From Heliocybe sulcata (taxonomy: Eukaryota > Basidiomycota > Agaricomycetes > Gloeophyllales > Gloeophyllaceae): DNA of 64,000 nt. This document shows positions 12,131 through 21,278 of the stretch, piece after piece (the stretch's first letter is position 1; every line of letters starts with the position of its first letter). The notes under the pieces were generated by a model that made no database searches, was not told where the DNA came from, and saw nothing but the letters and a program-made list of their open reading frames with translations. The DNA lies in NCBI GenBank assembly GCA_004369045.1, contig ML213533.1:62001-126000 (forward strand). Reading direction: 5' to 3'. The translations under genes were made by a program, and so were the position numbers.

Positions 12131-12586
12131 CACTTGCTCACAGTCATGCGTGGAATTGGAGGAGGGGGGAAAGCGGTTGTAAGTTTGGGTTTATTTGCGG
12201 TTCTGCTATGTGAAGTTAGGTAACCTGAAATTTGTGGAGAAGCACTACTTCATCGGCTCAACGGTCACCAGACATGGAACACTCCAGCTGCGCCTGCATA
12301 TTCGCAATCATCTCTATGAATTGTAGTATTATTCATCTTGATCTTGCCCTTGCCTGGGGAAGGTTGTATTCGCTACGTATCTACTACGACTGGGCTCGCC
12401 CAATCAGCAAGCAGATCTTGGGCGCTCGTCCTTTGTTTATTCCTGAGCGGGTGCACTCTATTGCGCTTGTGAGCTTCGGAACTGCCCGACCCCGACCAGG
12501 AACCTCTAAGGACCGGCACGTGCTCCGCACAGCCTCATGCGCGCGTCGACTTCCACATCGCAACGCTGGGCGATCGGAGGCCATTC
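12131..12586. other. Intergenic spacer
   Basis: About 455 bp between the first Zn2Cys6 gene and the FRA10AC1 homologue. An open frame at 12232-12645 (+) runs across it in a different frame from the FRA10AC1 coding sequence and has no recognisable content; I regard it as chance. Presumed 3' UTR and promoter sequence. Confidence 0.45.
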
Positions 12587-13387
12587 ATGTCGAGCTCGAG
12601 ACCGAGCACTTCTCTCTCCTATTCAAATGCAAGAACAGAGTTTGATATTCTCAAGGCATCGCATAGGTAACCCTAGTACCAGACATGTCCGCGCCAATAC
12701 CGACGTGCTTTCCTTTTCATCAGGTTTTTGCGCGAAGACGGGGAGAGAACCGATGATAAAAGCCTGCCATGGGAGGAGCAGGTTGCAAAGAAGTATTACG
12801 ACAATCTCTACCGCGAATTTGCAGTGTGCGATCTGAAGCATTACAAGTCAGGAAACGTACGTATCGCACCCGATGTAGGCGGTAGTATCACGATGCTAAG
12901 CGAAACCCCCAAGTTCGCTTTACGATGGCGTACAGAAGAAGAAGTCCTTTCTGGAGCTGGAGAGACGACATGCGGGAATACGCGCTGTCGGTATCATGAT
13001 CGAGCTGATGAAGGTGTGCAGCTGAAGACTCTGGAGGTTCCCTTTGGGTATGAAGAACAAGGCGCGTACAAGTCGTGTCTTGTCAAGCTGGTGCTCTGTG
13101 CCAGGTGCATCAAGAAACTGATGTGGAAGAGGGAGAAGGAACGGGAAAGGCTGGCTGCGGAACGGGAGAAAACGGAAGCTCCTGAAGAAGAGACGAGTGA
13201 GGGAAAGGAATTTGCGCAGAAAGCGCCCGATGGCCAAGCATTGCTACGGAATAGAGAAATGGCACGTGAACAAGACAGAACCAGCAAAAGAGGTCAACGC
13301 GATGTTGAACATGGCCGGCCTCGCCGGCGCTCGCGATCCCTTTCGCCACGAGTGCGCAAGTCTGGCAGAACTGAGCATCGTAGGTAA
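12587..13387 (+). CDS. FRA10AC1: FRA10AC1 homologue, spliceosome-associated protein
   Basis: Predicted 228-aa protein from three exons (12587-12666, 12724-12856, 12914-13387; introns 57 nt each, phases 2 and 0). The conserved FRA10AC1 core is plain: FDILKASHRFLRED, WEEQVAKKYYDNLYREFAVCD, LRWRTEEEVLSGAGE, CGNTRC, then VPFGYEEQGAYKSCLVKLVL and C-x2-C. The two cysteine pairs probably bind zinc. In human cells FRA10AC1 is a component of late spliceosomal complexes. The C-terminus is charged and ends in an Arg/Ser-rich tail (RPRRRSRSLSPRVRK), common in splicing factors. The second intron is a multiple of three and lacks a stop, so readthrough would add 19 residues; removal is favoured because it restores the family spacing before LRWRTE. 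The 3' end lies only 108 bp from the convergent next gene. Confidence 0.9.
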
Positions 13388-13495
13388 CCATCCTGAACCA
13401 TGTCTACTACCTAACATTTCGAATTGTACGTCCAAGTCATCTTGTCGACTTAGTTCTAGGCTGCAAGGCTATACTAATACTAATCTACATTACGG

Positions 13496-15563
13496 TCATG
13501 CCTTCAGTTTGGACGCCGTTTCCCACTCCTCAACCCAATCCAGCAGTTGGCAAGCCATCTGATTTCCCTCTTCTATCCGCCGTCTTGTCTCCTGCTCCCC
13601 GAGCCTTCTTCTCCTGGCTTTGGCATCTTTACCCTTCAGCCATGCTTCCTCCACCGCCGCTGCCCAATCACCCTCTTCGTATGAGCTACGTGACAACTCG
13701 ACGCCTACCCCAGACTCGGAAAGGAAGAGACGGAGTCCGTGTTCTTCTATGAACAAGGGCCGCGAGACTGAAAAATCAAGTCAGTCATATTTTCCGCAGT
13801 ATATTGGTGATCCTATGTACCGTAGACAAAGGGAGTGCATGACTCTACACTCTCGGAGACTGCCCCGTATCCCTACGAAAAGGGGTAGTGTCAGTATGCC
13901 CTATTCGTATCCAAATGGTAAACCTACCAGCTTCCCAAGCAGCACGTCCGAAACCGCCATCAAGTCCGGCATCCAGACGTCTCGGGGTGCTACGTAGAAT
14001 CCTTCTGGGAGCTCCCCGCCGTCCTCTTTCGCCCACTCAGGTGAGACTCCGCAGACGACCACTGTCCACGAGTCATCTGGCAGCATTCTCGGGATATGTT
14101 CTTCCTTAATGTCATACAGGCTACCATCAAAGTACGGGTTCTTGCTGTGCTCCCGGCTCAAACCTGGTGGCGTGGACGGAATTGTGCGGAGTACGGGTGG
14201 CGACCTGACCTCGGAAGGCGGCGGCGTTGGAAGTGGCTTGTAGACCGGCGGCGCACCGGGGATGTGGATGTGAGAGGGTGTAGCGAGGCGCCCGCTTCCG
14301 GCTTGCTTGCGCTCCACAATCTTCAAGTTCTTCAATTCTCGATCGAGTACGTCAAGGGCGACTGCTTGCGTGTGAGCTCCGACGGGTTCTCCTGGTAGCT
14401 CATGGGCGATGGATGCCCGCTTGCTAGGCGCGGGACTGACGCTGCTCGGTGTGCTGGTCCGGCTGGACGCGCGGCTGCGTGGTTTCTTGAAGGATTGCCC
14501 GCCGAAGGAGACCACAAGGATCTTTGTCTTCTCTGGGTCGCGCAGGTGATGGGGAATGCCTATGGATGAGAGGAGGGCCTCCCGGCCTGAGGCTTCATAG
14601 ATGGTAGACCCTGGCGTCCGCACGAGGAGAGGGGTCTGCCGCGCGGAGCGGGGAAGAGGCTTCTCTGCTTTGGGGAATGGTATGCATGGCAGTAGGGGTA
14701 TACTGTTGAGGGAGGAGAGAGCCTGCGTTATTGACGGATAGAATGCGCGCACAGCGGGGTCAACCCAGTTGGGAGATGGCAGGCTGGGCTCTGTGAAGAA
14801 GGACGGGATGGGGATCTTTCCGGGCAGAAGCAGTAGCAGGTCGGCGCATCTGTAGCCCTGGTGTATCTGGTCGACGAGGGGTGCGATGAGATCCTGGGGC
14901 AGCGGGGCGCCTGGAGGAACGACATCGGAGGGCGTGGCGTGCAGGGTGCTGTCTGAACTGGTGCACTCTTGAATGGAGGTGGAGAGAAAGCTGTATACGG
15001 AGTCGAACGTGAAGTTTGTGATGAGGACGGAAGGAATGCAAGCGCCGTTTGCGGCTAGGCTGGATTATGTTACCAAAGAGCTTGATTGGCATTCCGTAGA
15101 CTTACCAACCGAGGAAGGCAGCGTCGCTGAGCACACAATGGATCTTGTTCTGGACTAGCCATCGAACCTCCTCTTCTACTTTCTTGTCTTTCTCTTCCAT
15201 GAATAATCTAAGGACGTCCAGGCTCTTCTGGCGGTCCACTCGATAACTGTCAATGTCATCAATCATTCAGGGTACAGTCGCTGTAGTGCCCACGTACGCC
15301 AGAGGTTGGACGATGACGGGGTCTATGTCTGCATATCTATACAAAGCACCCAGAGCGATGCTGTCGCTGAAGACATGCGCTGGTGCGGAGGAGATGATAT
15401 GGATGGTTGGGAGTTCGCGGCCCTTAACATTTAGGAGATGAGAGGCAAAGGCTGACACCCTTGTCGCATGACCATATCCTAGTTATGAAAGTTAGAATAA
15501 ATATGGATTTGGTATGAAATTGTATATACCATGCCCTGAGCAATAATACGCAAACGATGGCAT
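13496..15563 (-). CDS. Glycosyltransferase-like protein related to the N-terminal domain of L-arabinokinase
   Basis: Predicted 603-aa protein from six exons: 15563-15530, 15478-15298, 15246-15106, 15059-13928, 13872-13821, 13767-13496. It opens with FAYYCSGHGYGHATRVSAFA, the Gly-rich loop found at the start of plant L-arabinokinase and bacterial UDP-glycosyltransferase-like domains. Near the C-terminus are VVVCGVSPEW, LPEGFYVAPRDVWMPDL and SDVLLGKLGYGAVSE, then CTPFVY and RPLFIEEHGL, the acceptor/donor half of the same GT-B-like fold. There is no GHMP kinase domain after it, unlike in arabinokinase. A low-complexity Ser/Pro-rich insert occupies roughly residues 280-430. No signal peptide or membrane segment, so cytosolic. 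The substrate is unknown. The gene is divergent from the second Zn2Cys6 gene, 281 bp apart. Confidence 0.85.
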
Positions 15564-15844
15564 TACGGCCGGCTCTTTGAGGCCTTTTTAAAGAGTGAAG
15601 CAAAGATAAACACCGAGGTGATTGGTTGGTGTCCGGCCGCTAGTGGCTGTGCAAACACGTGGGTTAAATCGGTCTGGATCTGAGATGGACGTCACCGCAA
15701 TCGTCACCAGGTGCATAGAGCACTCTTATCACCGCCAGTACACCTGCAAGCCAAGTTGTTATGTATACCTGTAAGTATATAGCGTGCGCAAGCAGCAAGT
15801 CTGTTCTGCACCAATATTAGTGTCCCTCCCTCTGATACACTGCT
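15564..15844. promoter_or_regulatory. Divergent promoter region
   Basis: A 281-bp gap separates the divergent starts of the glycosyltransferase-like gene (-) and the second Zn2Cys6 regulator (+), so it must hold both promoters. A TATA-like patch (aagtatatag) lies near 15771-15781, about 65 nt before the regulator's ATG. A run ggcctttttaaag near 15582 could serve the minus-strand gene. No factor-binding site is recognisable with confidence. Confidence 0.5.
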
Positions 15845-16975
15845 ATGCAGGGAACGCCATCCGCCCAGCCTTCGCTCGCCCAAAGGCAAGGCAGAGCACG
15901 GTCTGTAAGAGGTGAGTCGGGTTCGCGTATGTCAGAATTATACCTTCGGCCCTAAGTGGCCCCAGCCTGTGATAGATGCAGGGAAATGAGGATTCGGTGC
16001 GACTACTCGGAGCCGGTTCACAAAAAGGCCTGCCGCCCTTGCGATTCTGCCGGAGTCGGTGCGTTCCCTTCAGTTCACGATGAGCGCAAATGGCTAAAAC
16101 GTCCCTACGGTAGAATGCATCTACAGCGGTAAGATCTTTGGCAATTTGCGTCGATCGTGTGTAGATCTGTATCGCAGGTCCGGTGTACAGACGCGGCCCT
16201 CCCAAAGGCTACACCGCAGCTCTGGAGCAAAGATCGTATCGAAATGAGTGCATCCTGTCGGCCATCATGCAATCGTCTCATCCGCTCGCGCGTCACTTGG
16301 TTGCTCTGATGGCGCAGGATGAATTTACTCGTCAGACGTTGCAGAATGTGGTGACAGGCCCACTGGTGAGCAGTGGCAGCACGTCGTGCAATCAGAGCAT
16401 GCCATTATTGACACAGGTGTACCAGGGAACAGCAAACGAGACGCCCAGCGTGCCAACGTCTTTCTTGCACCCTCTGTTCAATGATGGCCACCCTCAACTT
16501 GGCTCACAGAGAGGAGCTGGCGGCCCACGTCAGAGAGAAGGTAGAGGATTCCGAGAATCGATGACAGCAGCTACAGAAGGTTTGCACTAGCGTTCCATTG
16601 AACTGTCCTGGTGACAACGTAAATCCAGGATCAGATGTCTCTCTCAAAGACGTTCACCTAGCCCAAGATCGGCTGGGCTCGCTTCTGCAGGGCAACGTTC
16701 TGCCATGTCATCCTCAGATGCCTGATCCTGCCACTTGTACGGTAGGCGCCGCGCCGGACTATGGCTACGCGTCCGCATCTTTCTCTCCGTCGCAGACTAG
16801 TTCCCCGGAGGTGAACGCATACCGCGAGTCTTCCGTGGACTCAGAAATCTACCTCGACTGGAATCAAGTGTCGACGTTGGATTACCTCATGAACGAAATG
16901 TGTGTCTCTGCGCCTGCCTGCGGAGCTCACGACGTACCAAGTGTAGGACAGAACAGTCAATACATTCAATACTGA
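15845..16975 (+). CDS. Short Zn2Cys6 transcription factor, copy B
   Basis: Predicted 290-aa regulator from six exons: 15845-15911, 15966-16058, 16114-16128, 16178-16365, 16417-16579, 16629-16975. The zinc cluster reads CDRCREMRIRC, ten residues, C-x2-C-x6-C, with the sixth cysteine in a 15-nt microexon. It continues with GPPKGYTAALEQRSYRNE and a helical segment ending at TGPL, matching copy A (11057-12130) in sequence, exon lengths and intron phases. The C-terminal half is Ser/Pro-rich and poorly conserved apart from a short block around LAQDRLGSLL, which aligns with WQDRLAMGF in copy A. No Fungal_trans domain. The last splice (16580-16628) is chosen because it alone keeps frame with the conserved block. 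Likely nuclear; targets unknown, though adjacency to the divergent glycosyltransferase-like gene allows local control. Confidence 0.85.
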
Positions 16976-18332
16976 CATGCGTGGAAAGTCTTGGAGCACT
17001 CTGGGAACCATGACGCTAGCTTCGAACAATTGGGCCCGTCGTCCCGTCAGTAAGTCGCACACGGATTTCTGCTCCATAAGCCGACCTCATACCATAGCTT
17101 TCACATATCATACCAATATGACATATTCTAGGATAATAGCTGATGATCATACTTCAAGTATAGGATGTATCATACATGTAGGCGTCAGTCTGTGATTGCG
17201 CGACTGTGCTTGTTTTTGTACGTTGGACATTTATGATGCATCATGTACCAAAGTTTCGTTCTTTCCCATGGCGTCTTGTCGCTGTCGAGGACTTTGAATA
17301 GTATCGTATCGTACCGATTTCGCACATCCCTTCACGCACAACCAGTGAGCACAAGCTGCGCTGACATATCCCGATCCCTCAAAAAATCGGTTATCATAAC
17401 ACTGGAACGGACTTTCTTGTTCGAATCTCACTGGTTGTAGTCTGTCTGTCGTTCCGTAACCGGCACCGAATTTCTATTATCCTTTGTATACATGAGATGG
17501 CTGGTATTTGACACAGCGGTAGTATGTCGTAAAATCAAATATCTTTGGACTGTCTCACGAGGATCGCGCATTTGCACCCTTGAGATACTTCTGGGCGCGA
17601 ATGAAATCGCCGGATCTACTGTATAAGCTTGTGCTGTGGGCGAAGATGTACGGTGCCGGAGTAATATGGGTTCCAGCAACATCTGTTATGGCTACATGTG
17701 ATACTGAGGAAGTCAGAGACTCCCGGGGCAATGAAATCGGTGAGCAACTGAGGACAGGCAACAACAACGGCTTTAAAGTTTAAATCGATCATGTGTGCAT
17801 TCGGCAGGCGAGGCATATGGCGGGAAGACCTGATTATAGTCACTACGCCGAAGTACGGTCCCGAATCATAAGTCACCACTGAATCCAACTGATGGTGGCG
17901 ACGAAGCACAGGGGTCAAGAAACGTATACGCGTCGAATGGCGGACTGATGCCACGAGCCTGTGGCGTCGTTGCCATCAAGGTAAGTAGTGAAACAAATAA
18001 AGACAAATAAATCATCTTGCTAGTACTAGTCGCAAGGTAACCAGACGGAAGGTAGGTTTTAGTCAGTTCTGCTCTGACTTGTCTGACTTGGCTTCATGCT
18101 CCCGTTTCCAGGGTCCGCGCAAGGCTCTCCGTTTCATCCGCACCGCGGGCAGGCAGATTGTTTCCCCAAGATTACAAGAACTAAGAACCGGACCACTGAC
18201 TCGCATGCTGCATGCTTCGTTCGATATTCTCATACCGGTATCGTGACCGGTCTCTAGGCGACATGGGTGGGACCGACTTCGACCCGCTTTGATATATACC
18301 TCGTAGGCTGTTACAGGGTAGTCCAAGTCGAT
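16976..18332. other. Gene-poor spacer, about 1.36 kb
   Basis: Frames here reach at most about 165 codons (18063-18563, -, which runs into the next gene antisense) and none resembles a known protein. The right-hand end carries the promoter of the tannase-family gene. No repeat or RNA gene recognised. Confidence 0.5.
18290..18299 (+). promoter_or_regulatory. TATA-like box of tannase-family gene
   Basis: The stretch tgatatatac lies 33-43 nt before the ATG at 18333. Its position is close for a TATA element and would imply a very short 5' leader, so it is tentative. Confidence 0.4.
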
Positions 18333-20731
18333 ATGCTCCTTCTCACCACCCTCCTTGCGCTCGGTGTAGCTTTGGGCGTTCCTGCCGCAGCGCCGGGGGA
18401 ATCTGCCTGCTTGAGCTTCACCGTCCAGAATGTTACGGACGTCCCGGTCGCGCTCGTTGGCCAGGAGTACTATCCTGCTGGAGCAACTGTGAACATCACA
18501 ACTCTCTATTCGATGATCAACACGAATACCCTGCCAGCGTTCTGCCGTACGTATCGTGCTCATAGTCGGCCCCTCGATCCAGACTAAATGAATCTGTTAA
18601 AGGTCTTCAATTTGCAATCACTACGAATTCAACTGCCAACAAGACAGCAGGCACAGAGGTCTGGCTTCCGGACTCATGGAACGGCCGTTTCCTGGGCACC
18701 GGCAATGGAGGTTTCAGCGGTGGCGGTAAGTGCGATACTACCCAGGTCGCCACACCCCAACCTTAGCTAAGTGGATTTCGTATTAGTGGGCGTAGCAGAT
18801 TTGGGCTTCGCCGCAGTGCAGCAAGGATGTATGTATGCTGCCTCTTCCCTTCCACTCAGATTGGACTAGAGCTACGAGCCATCTATAGTTGCAGGAGTGG
18901 GAACAGATACGGGCCACATATCGGCCGTTGGCGACGGAACATGGGGTGGTCCGCACAACGATGTGAGTCCTTATACTGACTTCAAGTTGCGGAGAAAATT
19001 CTGAGCACTCGCTGCTGTAGAACGCTATCATCGATTTTGCCTACCGAGCGATGCATCTCAGCGTAGTTGCCGGCAAACAGATCGTAGAACAGTACTATGG
19101 GACGGCAGCGAACAAGTCGTACTACATGTCTTGCTCTACTGGTACGTATCCGTCTCAGATTCCTCCGCCAACGATATTCAACTCGCTTCTTGGCAGGTGG
19201 CAGAGAAGGGTGTGTATGAATTCGAACGACTATGCACCGTCTCGTGCTTAATCATATCATTAGCCTCAAAGAGGCACAGCAATTCCCTGAAGATTTCGAC
19301 GGTGTTGTGCGTTGCCATTTCTTGCTTTCTTTCCATTGCCGCATTAACTGTGGCATAGGTCGTCGGCTCGCCAGCCAACTGGATGACTCACCTCCCTGCC
19401 TGGTCAATCCGTGTCAACCTGAATGTGCTTCCCGTTGGCTCTCCTCAGTGGATCACGCCTGAGATGTGGACCGGACTTATTCACGATGAGGTCATGAGGC
19501 AATGCGATGCCTTGGACGGGGTAACTCACACTTCGACTATATTTACAGTTTCCTAGAATGCTCACTCCAGTCTCGTATCGTAGGTGACAGACAACATCAT
19601 AAACAACCCACTGATCTGCGAGTCAGTGTTGCTTGATATCCTGTCCTTCATATGTATACTCATTTATCTCCGGCAGCTTCCGCCCCGAAACCCTAGCCTG
19701 CGAAGCGGGACAGAACACGTCCACATGTCTCAATCCCGCTCAGATCAATGCCATACACAACATCTTTGCGCCGTACTACCAGAATGGGACTTACGTCTTT
19801 GAAGGGGCATATCCAGGCGGCGAGGAAGGGTACGCGTACGGTTTGCTCACCCCGAACCTCAGCTCGGGGTCTGTGAACTATTATCAGTACTTCATACTAA
19901 AGTGAGTTTCATCTGCGTCCCCATGTGAAATAAAGAAGCTTACTAGGGTACATGTTAGTGACACAACTTGGGATCCCACTACGCTTAACCTCACTGTCAT
20001 CGACCTGGCGGATAAGTTGAATGCAGCCAACATGAACGTCAGCGACATTTCCCATATCGCTCCTCTATGTACACGTATGCTGATCAAGGTGAACAGGCCA
20101 TTGCGACGGATCTTACGCCCTTCGTCGGTCCGGAGCATAATGGGAAGATAATCCACTATGTTGGCCTGGCTGACAACGTCATCAGCCCTGGTAATTCGTT
20201 GCATTACTACGGTACTGTCCGCGATCACATGGCGCAGACGTCGATGCCGAACATGGACGACTATTACCGTCTGTTTACGGTTCCGGGCATGTCGCACTGG
20301 TGAGTCTGCACTGCCACCACCATAATCTTCGTGCGCGCTCACCCTCGATTGCGCAGTGTGGTTCGTTCTGCTTTGCTTATCTTCAAATGATGATATCCAA
20401 TAGCTCTTGCCTTACAGGGTGGCTACGGCGCCAATGCGTTCGGCCAAGCAGGTTTTGCAACGCCTCCCATCGTCAATGACTCTACCCACAATGTGTTACT
20501 CGCCATGGTGCGATGGGTAGAGGAGGGCGTTGCTCCAGACCATTTTATTGCCGGCTACTATAATGAGACGCAAGAGCTTGCGTTCAGTAGGCCGCTTTGC
20601 AAGGTACGCATGTCCTCTCACACTTGGTTCATGCCAACGTTAATGACGTTTTCATGGCGCAACAGTATCCTCAAGAGATCACTTACCTTGGGGGCGATCC
20701 TAATAATGCTACGAGCTTCGCTTGCACGTAG
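18333..20731 (+). CDS. Secreted tannase/feruloyl esterase family protein
   Basis: Secreted serine esterase of the tannase family (feruloyl esterase B or tannase), which cuts ester links between phenolic acids and plant polysaccharides or gallotannins. The N-terminus MLLLTTLLALGVALGVPA is a signal peptide. The catalytic signatures are present: CSTGGREG (nucleophile Ser), LADNVISPGN (Asp) and VPGMSHC (His), with the CS-D-HC cysteine pair. Exons: 18333-18546, 18603-18725, 18787-18828, 18889-18962, 19021-19141, 19197-19209 (13 nt), 19264-19306, 19359-19520, 19584-19621, 19677-19901, 19959-20037, 20097-20299, 20418-20603, 20666-20731. Between 20300 and 20417 the splicing is unclear: the Cys codon after the catalytic His needs a tiny extra exon, perhaps 4 nt near 20358. 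Apart from that the gene looks whole. Many NxT/S sites suggest glycosylation. Tannase versus feruloyl esterase cannot be decided here. Confidence 0.9.
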
Positions 20732-21278
20732 GTACTGTAGGTGTAAGAGTTGATAATCGATACTTTCGTGACTTGCGCGATTTTGATACCTCAACACTTC
20801 TGCCTCAAGAAAAGCGATTACAAATGATCAATGTAACATTTTAGCATTCCTGTATTCATCTCATGGATAATCTGCCTTGAGCTACAGCCAACAACACATC
20901 ATTCACTAGAAAATTTCGTCACCGTGTCGTCCCGAGAGCTGGAAACACCAGTGTTGCTCTCCATCGTTATACCGTATTAACATTGGACCTCCCGACTGCC
21001 ATCCGCGTCGGTATCGAGTGGACCAGTTGAATCATACGACGTTCCCGCACCGTAACCTGCCCCCACATGTAAAGCTCCCAGGCCGCGCCGCATGAATAAG
21101 TCCGGACCAATCAAGGACGCCGGAACCAGAAGGAGAAGGAGCACCGAAGTAGGCGCCATTGCCCGCATTGGGCATGCACTGTGGTCGTATTACCTCGCCT
21201 TGTTCGCTGCAGTCGCCTGCGCACTCGCACTAATACCTCTACTCTCTCTTTATCTCTTGTTGAAGCTTGAGTCTATCA
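20732..21278. other. Intergenic spacer with an upstream open frame
   Basis: About 550 bp between the esterase and the amino acid transporter. A 109-codon frame (21092-21421, +) starts here and overlaps the transporter's first exon in another frame; it contains a strongly hydrophobic stretch. It may be a leader ORF or chance. Nothing else recognised. Confidence 0.4.

Noticed and set aside
16366-16416. Reading through this 51-nt segment as coding
   Set aside because: It has GT...AG ends and a branch-like ttgac, and the paralogue has an intron of the same phase at the same place (11613-11660), so an intron is more likely even though the frame stays open.
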